Assembly: GCA_965276675.1 (NCBI GenBank) | Contig: OZ255624.1 | Coordinates: forward strand, 1,922,001 to 1,986,000 | Reading direction: 5' to 3' | DNA length: 64,000 bases | DNA from: G965276675 sp965276675 | GTDB lineage: Bacteria > Acidobacteriota > Terriglobia > Terriglobales > Acidobacteriaceae | Shown here: positions 8,336-16,645 of the stretch, piece after piece | Position numbering within the stretch: the first letter of the stretch is position 1 | How the letters are laid out: every line of letters begins with the position of its first letter | Made by a program: the position numbers and the translations under genes | Notes under the pieces: generated by a model | Seen by the model: the letters and a program-made list of their open reading frames with translations, nothing else | Databases searched by the model: none | What the model was told of the DNA's origin: nothing

Positions 8336-9383
8336 GCAGCTCGATCGTATCAGCGTGGCTGCATGAATATGCGTCGAGGGCCGTGCTGAGCTGCATGAGC
8401 AGACTGCTCCAGTCGCCCTGGACCGACTGTCGGAAGATGCGCACCGACCGGTACCACGGCGAATCGGTGCGGCCGAGCATCCACCGCCAGTCTGCCTCGC
8501 GTTGCAGCAGCAGCCAGACTGGCGTTCCCAGCGCGCCGGCCAAGTGTGCCGCGAGGGTGTCAATGGTGATCACGAGGTCCAGGTTGGCGATAGCTGCGGC
8601 GAGCGTGAGGAGGCCTTCACCATGATCTGCAGCATCTTCGAAGCCATAGCTGGCGCGGACTTCAGTCCATTCTGCATTTTCCCCGCCACCTTGCAGGCTG
8701 TAGAACGAGGCCTGCTTTCTCGCGAGTAACGGTAGCAGCTGTGCGAGCGGGATAGCGCGACTGGGATTCCATTCGCCTCCAGCCCAAACCACTCCTACGC
8801 GAGGGCGGGGCTGTTGCATGCGGGCCTGCGCGCGTTGCAGCAGCGCAGCGGGCAAGTGGAGGTATGGTGTGGTGCAGGGGATTGTGTCGAGTGTGGAGCG
8901 GAGGATATAGGGCAGCTCCATGAGCTCCGCTTGTAGGTCCCACGCTGGCTGCTCCTGGTCCCAGGTTGTAACGGTGTCGATGCCACTAAAAAGGCGCATC
9001 AGTTCGACGAGTCGTGGTGCGACTTCGACGGTGACATGCCTGGCTTGTTGCCGCACCAGAGACGCGTAGCGGATGAACTGGACTGCATCGCCAAAGCCGT
9101 GAAGAGAACGCAGCATGACGCGTTTACCCAGGAATGGCGCGCCATTCCACAAGCGGTTGGGGTCGGGTGCGCCGCGCGCGTGGATGGCGTCGCTTTCGTT
9201 CCAGGCCCGCGCAAGCTCGCCGAGCAGCATGAAGCATTGCCAGCGGCCGCCTGCGCAGCGGTCTGTATCGGCGCCATGTTCTTCGGCTAGATTGAAGAGT
9301 CGGAGGGCGGAGTGGAGGTCGCGGCGGACCAGTTGCCGTTCGGCTTGCGCGAGATATTTTGCGGGATTTTTCTGCACTGGCAC
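8319..9383 (-). CDS. TPR / GT9-like (heptosyltransferase-fold) protein
   Basis: A 354-aa protein. A short helical N-terminal part resembles a tetratricopeptide unit (residues about 1-70, AERQLVRRDLHSALRLFNLAEE). It is followed by a GT-B domain whose C-terminal signature ITIDTLAAHLAGALGTPVW and DWRWMLGR is the one shared by ADP-heptose:LPS heptosyltransferases and many O-linked or TPR-coupled glycosyltransferases. It overlaps the HAD gene by 17 nt, so the two form a minus-strand pair convergent to the glycan cluster. Likely a glycosyltransferase for glycan or protein glycosylation; the substrate is unknown. Confidence 0.78.
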   Translation of the reverse strand: MPVQKNPAKYLAQAERQLVRRDLHSALRLFNLAEEHGADTDRCAGGRWQCFMLLGELARAWNESDAIHARGAPDPNRLWNGAPFLGKRVMLRSLHGFGDAVQFIRYASLVRQQARHVTVEVAPRLVELMRLFSGIDTVTTWDQEQPAWDLQAELMELPYILRSTLDTIPCTTPYLHLPAALLQRAQARMQQPRPRVGVVWAGGEWNPSRAIPLAQLLPLLARKQASFYSLQGGGENAEWTEVRASYGFEDAADHGEGLLTLAAAIANLDLVITIDTLAAHLAGALGTPVWLLLQREADWRWMLGRTDSPWYRSVRIFRQSVQGDWSSLLMQLSTALDAYSCSHADTIELHARMG

Positions 9384-9596
9384 CGGGTTTATTGTCTCGT
9401 AACCGTGTCCAAACCGTGGCTTTTGTGTGCTTCCAAGCGCGTTTTTGTAGCTGAAACGGGCTTGTAAGTGGCGCGAAAACGGTGTTTACGTGACAGGAGT
9501 ATTCGCTGGATCTTCGCCTATAATCCTGGAGGAAGCTGGAAGCGCTGCCGGGCGGTGGTAGCCCCGTCTTGGTGCAGACCGGCATCCCTTGACTGC

Positions 9597-10847
9597 ATGG
9601 ATGTTCAGGGCAAACTCGAGATTCTGGCGGACGCTGCGAAATACGACGCGAGCTGTGCGAGCTCTGGCGCGAAACGCGCGGGTACAGGCGACGGCATTGG
9701 CCACTCGGACGGGACAGGAATCTGCCACAGCTACACGCCGGATGGGCGCTGCGTCTCGCTGCTGAAGCTCCTGCTGACCAACTACTGTAACTATGACTGT
9801 GCGTTTTGTGTCAACCGCGTTTCGAGCGATATCAAGCGCGCGCGATTCGCTCCACAGGAGATCGTGACGCTAACGCTGGACTTCTACCGGCGCAACTACA
9901 TCGAGGGGCTGTTCCTGAGCTCCGGCATTATTCAATCGCCGGATTACACGATGGAGCAGCTGATCGAGGTGGCGAAGTCGTTAAGGGAGGAGCACCGGTT
10001 TGGCGGCTACATTCATCTCAAGGCAATCCCGGGCGCTGCGCAGCGGCTGATCGACGAGGCGGGCCGGTGGGCAGACCGGCTGAGCGCGAATATCGAGCTA
10101 CCGACGCAAGAGGACCTTGTGCAACTGGCGCCGGACAAGAAGGTCGGGGTGATCGAGTCGGCGATGCAGGGAATTCACGAACGTAGGTCGGAGCTGGATG
10201 AGGATCGCAAGCGCAAGCTGCCGGCACCGCGTTTTGCCCCAGCGGGGCAGAGCACGCAGATGGTGGTGGGCGCGACGCCGAGCACGGACCAGCAGATACT
10301 GGGCACCGCCACACATCTCTATGACAGTTACAAGTTGCGGCGCATCTATTATTCAGGCTTTAGCCCGTATCCGAAAGCGGATGGCCGGCTGCCGCTGAAG
10401 GCAGCGCCGATGGTGCGCGAACATCGGCTGTACCAGGCGGACTGGCTGATGCGCTATTACGAGTTCAAGGCGCATGAGCTGACCACGCCGGATGAGCCGA
10501 ACCTGGACCCGACGCAGGACCCGAAGCTGAGCTGGGCACTGCGGCATCGCGAGTTCTACCCTGTGGATGTGAATGGCGCGACGCGTGAGGCGCTGCTGCG
10601 CGTGCCAGGGATTGGGCACCGCAATGTGCAGCGCATTCTCGATATCCGGAAGTATCACCGGTTGACGCTTGCGGATCTGCGCAAACTGAATGTGCGGGTG
10701 AAGCAGGCGCGGAACTTCGTCATGACGGTGGATCATGTGCCGGAGAGCCGCCGGTTGGAGGCCACGGACCTGGCGGTGAGGATCGCGGCTTCTCCGCAGA
10801 TGGAGCTGTTCGCTTCTGCAACTACGGCGGTTACAGGTGAGTTGTAA
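9597..10847 (+). CDS. DNA modification/repair-type radical SAM protein with helix-hairpin-helix
   Basis: A 416-aa radical SAM protein of the kind that is found next to UDG-family genes. The cluster motif is Cys64-x3-Cys68-x2-Cys71 (CNYDCAFC). A C-terminal helix-hairpin-helix (LLRVPGIGHRNVQRILDIRK) suggests nucleic-acid contact. The start at 9597 gives the family's usual length; upstream in-frame codons encode an unconserved tail through the intergenic region. The next gene downstream is a DUF4130-UdgX fusion, the well-known partner. The chemistry is unknown; a role in repair or modification of DNA bases is inferred from the partnership. Confidence 0.88.
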   Translation: MDVQGKLEILADAAKYDASCASSGAKRAGTGDGIGHSDGTGICHSYTPDGRCVSLLKLLLTNYCNYDCAFCVNRVSSDIKRARFAPQEIVTLTLDFYRRNYIEGLFLSSGIIQSPDYTMEQLIEVAKSLREEHRFGGYIHLKAIPGAAQRLIDEAGRWADRLSANIELPTQEDLVQLAPDKKVGVIESAMQGIHERRSELDEDRKRKLPAPRFAPAGQSTQMVVGATPSTDQQILGTATHLYDSYKLRRIYYSGFSPYPKADGRLPLKAAPMVREHRLYQADWLMRYYEFKAHELTTPDEPNLDPTQDPKLSWALRHREFYPVDVNGATREALLRVPGIGHRNVQRILDIRKYHRLTLADLRKLNVRVKQARNFVMTVDHVPESRRLEATDLAVRIAASPQMELFASATTAVTGEL

Positions 10848-10867
10848 GGCGGGCCGGCGCCTGTGCG

Positions 10868-11085
10868 CGACAGCAGATCCCTCCACTGCGTTCTCGCTGG
10901 CGCGAGAACTTCGGTCGGGATGACAGAAGATAATAGAGGCGTTGTGGTATTCCACCCTTCCCCTCGTCTACGCTCGGGTTCAGGATGGGGCACCCGGCGA
11001 TCTTTGCACGGACAGGGAACAGCAGATCCCTCCGCTGCGTTCTCGCTTTGCGAGAACTCCGGTCGAGATGACACGATGAGGTGAT
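10868..11085. repeat. Two copies of an intergenic repeat flanking a 'GGATGGGGCACCCGG' element
   Basis: The 265-nt gap between the radical SAM and UdgX genes contains two closely matching units (about 10870-10925 and 11020-11073), each running CAGCAGATCCCTCC, then CTGCGTTCTCGCT, then GCGAGAAC and GGATGACA-like ends. Each has internal dyad symmetry (TCTCGC/GCGAGA). Between them lies the second repeat type, TCAGGATGGGGCACCCGG. Both types recur elsewhere in the window. Conceptual translation gives the nonsense 'HPDRSSRASENAVEGS' peptide that creates false open frames. Confidence 0.75.
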
Positions 11086-11112
11086 GGTGGATCGAGGTTC
11101 GGGAGTGTTGGT

Positions 11113-12540
11113 TTGAGGCTGGTGACGATAGAGCCGACGTTTGTGGCTTGGCGGGAGACGGCGCGCAGTCTGCTGGCTGAGGGCGTGCGGCCGGAGGACG
11201 TGGAGGTTACGGATTCTGTGACGCCGCGGACACTCGATCTGATCTTCCCGGAAGAGGCTTCCCTGAAGTATGTGCCGGTTGGGAGCACGGTTGCGCCTCG
11301 CGAGTTCATCGAGACGGCGAGGGTGGCGGCGTGCCATGCCGATGCCGGACGCTGGCAGCTCCTCTACCGCCTGCTGTGGCGGCTGCAGCGCAATCGCTCG
11401 CTGCTGCACGTGGAGACGGATGAGGATGTTGCGGCGCTGCATCGGCTGGAGCGGCAGGTGCGGCGCGACCTGCACAAGATGCATGCCTTTGTGCGCTTCC
11501 GCATGGTGAGCGATGCGGACGGCGCGGAGCACTACATTGCCTGGTACCGGCCGGACCACCATGTGCTGGAGTTGGCGGCGCCGTTCTTCGAAGAGCGATT
11601 TCCGCTGATGCAGTGGACGATCTTGACGCCGGAGCGGTCCGTGAGCTGGGACCCGAAGACGCGGATATTGACATGGGGCGAGGGACTTCCGAAAGAGGCG
11701 GCGCCGCAGGAAGACGAGTTGGAGCAGCTGTGGCGGAGCTATTACTCGTCTATCTTTAATCCGGCGCGGCTCAATCCACGCGCGATGCGTGCGGAGATGC
11801 CGGTGCGGTACTGGGGCAATCTGCCTGAGATTCAGCCATTGCCACAATTGCTGACGAACGCGGGAGGACGGGTGGAGACGATGATACGTACGCAGACCAA
11901 AGAGAGTGCCGAGCCGTTCGTGCCGGCGGAGAAGACGCTGCCGGCGATCGCCGGAGCCTTACCAGGGTGCAAGGGCTGCGATCTATATTGCCATGCGACG
12001 CAGGTGGTGGCGGGCGCAGGAGCTTCGGGTGCGGAGTTGATGCTGGTGGGCGAGCAGCCCGGTGACGAGGAAGACAGACAGGGCCAGCCCTTCGTTGGGC
12101 CTGCGGGCAAGATGCTGAACCGGGTGATCGAGGAGCTAGAGCTGGACCGCTCACAGATGTATGTAACGAATGCGGTGAAGCACTTCAAATTTATCGAGCG
12201 CGGTAAGCGGCGGCTGCACCAGTCACCCCGGCTGTCGGAGATTACGGCGTGCCGGCCGTGGCTGCTGGCGGAGCTCCAGGCAGTGCGACCCAAGGTGGTG
12301 GTATGCCTGGGAGCGACGGCGGCAAAGTCGCTTCTGGGTGCGAAGTTTGCGCTGATGAAGCAGCGGGGAACGTTGGTGAGTTCGCCGTATGCGGAGAAGG
12401 TGGTGGCGACGATCCATCCCTCGGCGATCCTGCGAGCGATCGATCCGCCGGCGGGTGAGCAGCTGCGCGCATTTTTGAGGCAGGATCTGGAGTTCGCGCA
12501 TGGACTAGCCGTCCAGGCAGGAGCGCCTGCGGTGCGTTAG
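11113..12540 (+). CDS. udgX: DUF4130 - UdgX uracil-DNA glycosylase fusion
   Basis: A 475-aa two-domain protein. The N-terminal ~250 residues are of the DUF4130 type that accompanies the upstream radical SAM gene. The C-terminal ~210 residues are a UdgX-type uracil-DNA glycosylase, with the Fe-S cysteines (CKGCDLYCHA), the active-site GEQPGDEED from residue 313, and the UdgX-specific loop KRRLH whose His369 corresponds to the residue that forms the covalent link to uracil-DNA. The start is a TTG preceded by GGGAG at 7 nt; no ATG or GTG is in frame close upstream. It should detect or excise uracil in DNA together with its partner. Confidence 0.9.
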   Translation: MRLVTIEPTFVAWRETARSLLAEGVRPEDVEVTDSVTPRTLDLIFPEEASLKYVPVGSTVAPREFIETARVAACHADAGRWQLLYRLLWRLQRNRSLLHVETDEDVAALHRLERQVRRDLHKMHAFVRFRMVSDADGAEHYIAWYRPDHHVLELAAPFFEERFPLMQWTILTPERSVSWDPKTRILTWGEGLPKEAAPQEDELEQLWRSYYSSIFNPARLNPRAMRAEMPVRYWGNLPEIQPLPQLLTNAGGRVETMIRTQTKESAEPFVPAEKTLPAIAGALPGCKGCDLYCHATQVVAGAGASGAELMLVGEQPGDEEDRQGQPFVGPAGKMLNRVIEELELDRSQMYVTNAVKHFKFIERGKRRLHQSPRLSEITACRPWLLAELQAVRPKVVVCLGATAAKSLLGAKFALMKQRGTLVSSPYAEKVVATIHPSAILRAIDPPAGEQLRAFLRQDLEFAHGLAVQAGAPAVR

Positions 12541-12583
12541 AGCATTTCCCCAATTGCTATGTAGGCGCCGAGTTACTCTCGAC

Positions 12584-12609
12584 GTGGCCTTTCTTTACGC
12601 AAAGGCCAC
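12584..12609 (+). terminator. Hairpin downstream of udgX
   Basis: Perfect 9-bp stem GTGGCCTTT / AAAGGCCAC with an 8-nt loop, 43 nt after the udgX stop. No T-run follows, so terminator function is only suggested. Confidence 0.4.
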
Positions 12610-12760
12610 ACGAACCTGTGCCCGCCACACTACTCCTCCAGGAGGATGCTGTAAAGACTCACCACAGAGAGCACGGAGTAGACAGAGGTTTCAGTAGACT
12701 CCTTTGCTTCTCATCTTTGACGAGCCGATGACGGATATTCCGGTGGTGAGCTCTGAGGAA

Positions 12761-12812
12761 CTGCAGGTCCTTCGGCTGCGCACTTTGTGCTCCGCTCAGG
12801 ATGACAGGATTC
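12761..12812. repeat. Degenerate intergenic repeat copy
   Basis: CTGCAGGTCCTTCGGCTGCG ... GCTCCGCTCAGGATGACAG is a variant of the repeat family seen at 10868, 16560, 17905 and 19800. The 300-nt stretch 12541-12840 holds only this and the preceding hairpin; I see no gene there. Confidence 0.6.
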
Positions 12813-12840
12813 AGCCCGGGGTCGTGGCGCCGAGTCGAGC

Positions 12841-13050
12841 TCAGGCCTGGGTGTGGTGCTGTTCGGCCCAGCCGTGTTGGAGGCGTTCCGCGAGCTCCTC
12901 GATGTTGGGGCGGTCTGGACTTCCACTCTTTGGATTTTGGCGCTTCGGGCCGGTGAGATATTTGTTGCCTACCGGCTGGCCGGTGGCGGTTCTGCGCAGC
13001 AGGCTCCAGATGGCGACGGCTACGCCTGCAAGCAAGAAGTATTTCTTCAT
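12841..13050 (-). CDS. Small membrane-anchored protein, unknown function
   Basis: A 69-aa protein not matching a named family that I recognise. It starts MKKYFLLAGVAVAIWSLL, a Lys-led hydrophobic segment that would be a signal anchor or single membrane helix, followed by a polar tail ending in AERLQHGWAEQHHTQA, predicted helical. Support for a real gene: a good Shine-Dalgarno (CAGGAG, about 10 nt before ATG) and the membrane/tail design. It stands alone, with repeat sequence on one side and an IS110 remnant on the other. Function unknown. Confidence 0.6.
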   Translation of the reverse strand: MKKYFLLAGVAVAIWSLLRRTATGQPVGNKYLTGPKRQNPKSGSPDRPNIEELAERLQHGWAEQHHTQA

Positions 13051-13165
13051 GGTTTGGTGCGCTCCTGAATTGCTTTCGAGGTTGGATGCGGTTTTGGGGC
13101 GGGAGAGCTGGGAATTGTGTGGTTCGGGGTGGGTTGATTGGCTGAGCGAGAGCGCAGCAGATCTC

Positions 13166-13380
13166 TCCGCTGGAAGGCGCTTTACATGCCTGTCCTGGTC
13201 GGCTCACGATGTATCCGCACATGAAGGCCTTCTATGAAACGCTCCTGGCTCGCCACAAAGCCCGGCTCCAAGTTATCGTGGTCCGCCGCTCGAAAACTGA
13301 TCCACGCCATCTGTGGCATCCTCCGAAGCAAGACTCCTTATGACGGACGCAAACTATTCCCGGCCCTACCTGTTGGCTAG
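13166..13380 (+). pseudogene. IS110-family transposase 3' remnant
   Basis: Frame-hopping translation gives ALYMPVLVGSRC, then PHMKAFYETLLARHKARLQV, then ARKLIHAICGILRSKTPYDG and a stop. This is the order and wording of the C-terminal (transposase_20) end of IS110/IS116/IS902 transposases. At least two single-base changes break the frame (near 13212 and near 13290). The 5' part of the element is missing and a short piece of the intergenic repeat abuts it at about 13155-13175. Inactive. Confidence 0.65.
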
Positions 13381-13680
13381 GAAGACAACCCACTCAGCTT
13401 CTGCGGTCAAAGTGGTTGCAGGCGGAAACTCACGTCGAATCCGTATAGATGCGGCATGATGCTCCCGAAGGTCCGTCGGCTCGTGATTCAGTTGATACTT
13501 CCGATTTGCCGACGATCCGGGATTTTGGGGCTCATTCAGGTCAATACAACCGCGTTTATGAGGACTAATCCAGGCTCAATGAGTGCATCGGCCTGTTGAC
13601 GCCAGCTGACATGCCGAGGAAGAATCCCCGCATGCTCGGGCACTCAGAGTGAAACGAAAAGGCGAACCTCAGAATGACGT
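13381..13680. other. Non-coding stretch without recognisable content
   Basis: No open frame with coding character, no clear hairpin terminator and no RNA gene seen. It may contain further unrecognisable debris from the adjacent insertion-sequence remnant. Confidence 0.5.
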
Positions 13681-14025
13681 TCAGGATTCCAACCATTCAG
13701 TCTCGAATTCTGACCTCAGGTGAATATCTGTCTGCTGGAGTCTCCCTTCTCCGGAGTTCACGAACTTATGGGGAATACCAGCCTCGACAATTACAATTTC
13801 ACCCGCAGCGATATCTATCGCGGCTGTTCCAATGGTGAACTTGGCCCGGCCTTCGTGTACGACAAAGACCTCCTTGTACGGGTGCCGATGAAGACGCGGG
13901 CCGCCGCCTGGCGGTACATCGACGAAGATCAGCGAGATGTTCGTCCCGCCCTGACGCCGGCCCTCGTATACACGCGCACCGCCGACGTTCGGCAATTCGC
14001 TTGGATTTAGAACCACATATTCCAT
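13681..14025 (-). CDS. Cupin-domain protein
   Basis: A 114-aa single-domain cupin. The first cupin motif is visible as GGGPRLHRHPYKEVFVVHEG (HxH, then Glu and Gly) and the second as AGIPHKFVNSG, which together supply the three His and one Glu that bind a metal. The ATG at 14025 is preceded by CAGAGGA. It is the last of three minus-strand genes (regulator, VOC protein, cupin) with gaps of about 100-125 nt. Substrate unknown; small stand-alone cupins range from dioxygenases to isomerases and binding proteins. Confidence 0.82.
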   Translation of the reverse strand: MEYVVLNPSELPNVGGARVYEGRRQGGTNISLIFVDVPPGGGPRLHRHPYKEVFVVHEGRAKFTIGTAAIDIAAGEIVIVEAGIPHKFVNSGEGRLQQTDIHLRSEFETEWLES

Positions 14026-14147
14026 GTGTCCTCTGCTGTTAGACAAAGAAAACTGACTGACCCAGATTGCCGGAGACGACTGCGAGTTAAAGAGTGGGAC
14101 TCGCTGCATAGTGCGGACAGTTGGCAAGTCCCGCCCGGACAGTCTGG

Positions 14148-14561
14148 TCACATACCTGCCGCCGGATTCATCCACACCGTCTCCCAGATGTGGCCGTCGG
14201 GGTCTTCGAAACTGCGGCCATACATGAAACCAAGGTCCTGAACCGGCGTGGGATCCGCAATGCCGCCTTGCCTGACCGCGGTTTGTACAATGGTGTTGAC
14301 CGCCTCCCGGTTTTCGCGCGAGATACAGAGCAGGACCTGAGCATTCGCTCTTGCGTCGGGGATGGTCTTGCTGGTAAACCGCGCCCATTTGGCGTGCGTC
14401 AAGAGCATGACCATGATGCTCTCCGAAAGCACCATGCAGGCGCTTGTGTCGTCGCTGAATTGCGAGTTCGTTGTGAATCCCACCGCCTCATAGAATGCCT
14501 TCGATTGAGGAAGGTTTGCGACGGGCAGACTGACGAAGATCATTTGCGGATTCTTGTTCAT
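14148..14561 (-). CDS. VOC-superfamily (glyoxalase/bleomycin-resistance-like) protein
   Basis: A 137-aa VOC protein with the paired beta-alpha-beta-beta-beta layout: NLPQSKAFYEAVGF in the first half and RSFEDPDGHIWETVWM in the second, where the final Glu and the GHxW segment are metal and substrate positions in this superfamily. Members isomerise or sequester small hydrophobic molecules. It sits between a Crp/Fnr-like regulator remnant and a cupin. The specific reaction is unknown. Confidence 0.85.
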   Translation of the reverse strand: MNKNPQMIFVSLPVANLPQSKAFYEAVGFTTNSQFSDDTSACMVLSESIMVMLLTHAKWARFTSKTIPDARANAQVLLCISRENREAVNTIVQTAVRQGGIADPTPVQDLGFMYGRSFEDPDGHIWETVWMNPAAGM

Positions 14562-14664
14562 TTCTCAACCTCCATTGAACGTTCGGGGAACTGAATGTCC
14601 TCACTTTTGCCAATGTAGGCGGAACGTCGAATTCGTTCCTTTACAAATGTCGAGAATCGGCGCT

Positions 14665-15242
14665 TTATTTTCCGCTTCGCAGAAGGCGGCTGAGCTGCGT
14701 GGGAGTTATGCCCAGGTAGGAGGCGATCTGATGCTTCTTCAGGCGTGAGGCAAGTCCGGGGACTCCCCGAGGAAGTTCTGGTATCGCTTAAAAGCATTGT
14801 CATAGCGGAATGAAATCTCGAGCGGTTCCTTTTCGACAATCCAATGACGCTCCATATATCGTATGTAAAATGCCGCAATATCGCGATGTCCTTCAGTCAG
14901 CTTCTTGAACTCGGCGAAGTCGTAGGAAAGCACCTTCGAGTCTTCCAGCGCAACGATTGACAACTCGCTGGGTTTCCCCGATAGCATGGCTCCTACCGAG
15001 GCAGCGAACCGACCCTCAGGGAAGAAATATTTGATGGTCGTGCCGCCCGACTCAGAGATGTAGTCTTGTGAAAACAATCCCTCGAGTACAAATCCGACCT
15101 TTGCAGGAACCTGGCCCAACTCAACGAAACATTCACCCTTCTTGTAGAGCTCGGGCCGCAGGAGTCTCTGCCAGCTCGTTGCGCTCGCTTGCGACAACTC
15201 CACATATGTCCTGACTTTCCTGAAAAGCTGCTCTGAATTCAT
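14665..15242 (-). pseudogene. Crp/Fnr-family regulator, split by a frameshift before its DNA-binding domain
   Basis: The open frame 15242-14739 (167 aa) encodes a cyclic-nucleotide-binding-like domain (ELYKKGECFVELGQVPAKVGFVLEG ... FFPEGRFAASVGAMLSG) and the long connector helix, then stops at SPDLPHA. In the -1 frame, the sequence continues directly as LASRLKKHQIASYLGITPTQ followed by LSRLLRSGK and a TAA at 14665. That is the helix-turn-helix ending of this small Crp-like group. So one base near 14748-14755 has been gained or two lost. Either the regulator is dead, a programmed shift occurs, or the base call is wrong. It heads the VOC-cupin group and may have controlled it. Confidence 0.75.
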
Positions 15243-15553
15243 ATCACTTCCGGCTCGTCCGGTTGCCTTGGTTGAGCCTAACCTAGTCGCTCACGGTCGT
15301 GACCGGTCGTCTTCCGGTTCACCAGGCAGCATCCACTAGCGCATAATCGCCAATGCACTTATTCAGGTCGGATTGGTAACGGGAAGTCGCATTGTGGGAA
15401 GCGATCCGGGTTGTTCTCGGATCACGGGCGGTCCGGAAGGAACCTCAGCGCCCGGATCACTTCCGATTTTGCCGGCGATGCGGAAGTTTGTACCTGATTC
15501 GCTCACCAGAAGCGCGTCTCTCGGAACCGGTCGGAGCTGATCGTTGAGATGTC
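15243..15553. other. Intergenic stretch without recognisable genes
   Basis: 311 nt between the Crp-like regulator start and the methyltransferase end. I see no supported coding frame or RNA gene. Short phrases such as 'ACTTCCGATTTTGCCG' resemble 13490-13510, which hints at shared mobile-element debris but is too short to call. Confidence 0.4.
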
Positions 15554-16318
15554 TTACAAGATGGGCGAGGCTGCCGTCTGCCGAGAAGGTAACCCGGTGT
15601 GGGGCTCCGACTCAGAAGTGTTCAGTTCGTGAGCTTCGAAGATTTGATACTGCCGGGTCTCGCACCGCAGATGCATGCCTTCGAGCGCGGCCACCTGGTC
15701 GCCACACCGCGGCCATAGCAGAATCACAGTCACGTGACACGGATGCCGCTTCCGCGACGTGTCCAGGTTGTTAAGAACGCGTTGCATGGTTGTGGAGCCA
15801 AATGGGTTGAATAAATAGAGAACAATGTTGCCCGGTGGAAACGTGAAATCCTTCGCGTTTTGATGGACAGATTTAATATGCGTGCAGCCCCGCGTCCTGG
15901 GTCGGAAGCGGCGGACATTCAGACAAGATTGCTTATGCAGAACAGGGGAGAGCTCTACTCCGATAATCTGCTTGAATGGAAGCTCGGCCGCTACAAACAA
16001 CGAACGGCCCTTTCCGCAGCCTAGATCGACGTAGCTGAAGCCAGATACCTCTTGTACCGGCATCTCGCGCAGAGCTTTTCGGATGTGCGCAGGTCTGGCT
16101 GGCATGTAATACTCGCTGTCCTGGAATTGTTCGGCGGCGATGCCGGCCGCCAGCAACGATACATCGCCGGAGGTGCGAACATTCCGTGAACGGTCGAACC
16201 ACTGATCTTCAAAGAACTCAGCTACAACTCTGACGATCCGTTGGACATGATCCCGGACGTTCAAAACCCGCCTCCCTATGAAGCTCGTCGTCAAACCCTT
16301 CTCGCCTGTGCCCAGCAC
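15554..16318 (-). CDS. Class I SAM-dependent methyltransferase
   Basis: A 254-aa protein. Motif I is YVDLGCGKGRSLFVAAE and the acidic end of strand 2 is IIGVELSPVLHKQSC, both typical of Rossmann-fold methyltransferases; a later strand VLYLFNPFGS replaces the common D/NPPY. The N-terminal third contains YMPARPAHIRKALREM before the fold. The start is a GTG at 16318; internal starts are possible. Small-molecule or protein substrate unknown. It stands alone, with gaps over 300 nt on both sides. Confidence 0.75.
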   Translation of the reverse strand: MLGTGEKGLTTSFIGRRVLNVRDHVQRIVRVVAEFFEDQWFDRSRNVRTSGDVSLLAAGIAAEQFQDSEYYMPARPAHIRKALREMPVQEVSGFSYVDLGCGKGRSLFVAAELPFKQIIGVELSPVLHKQSCLNVRRFRPRTRGCTHIKSVHQNAKDFTFPPGNIVLYLFNPFGSTTMQRVLNNLDTSRKRHPCHVTVILLWPRCGDQVAALEGMHLRCETRQYQIFEAHELNTSESEPHTGLPSRQTAASPIL

Positions 16319-16555
16319 TGATTCTGTCGACGGTCGGTCCGGTCAACCGCGTTGGGGCACTTCGACAGCGCCTTCAATACCCCCACGCTCATGGCACTGC
16401 ACCGTCGCTGAGACTATAGGATGCACCCGAAACCGCAGGTGATTGGGGACTGAAACTCGGCCTTTCGGAAGCGAGTTGGGTAGCTCCCGAGTGACGGGCA
16501 ATTCGGAAGCGAGAGAGAATCTTTGCGCTTCGATGTTGAGGTTTGGATGGTGAGG

Positions 16556-16645
16556 TTGAGGCGCAAAGGATGGGGCACCCGGTTACTTCGCTCCGGTTAC
16601 TTCGCTCAGGATGACAGACAGATAGGGATACGTGCTCCGCTCAGG
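16556..16645. repeat. Intergenic repeat cluster
   Basis: GAGGCGCAAAGGATGGGGCACCCGG is followed by a direct duplication (GGTTACTTCGCTCCGGTTACTTCGCTCAGGATGACAG) and a second GCTCCGCTCAGGATGA. The first phrase recurs almost unchanged at 19990. The stretch 16319-16555 has no other recognisable content. Confidence 0.7.

Noticed and set aside
12659..13237. Overlapping open frames on both strands
   Set aside because: They translate the intergenic repeat and the IS110 tail; only the 69-aa minus-strand frame has a ribosome site and sensible composition.
14558..14878. Minus-strand frame of 106 codons between the VOC and Crp genes
   Set aside because: It overlaps the true regulator reading in another frame and shows no helix-turn-helix wording.
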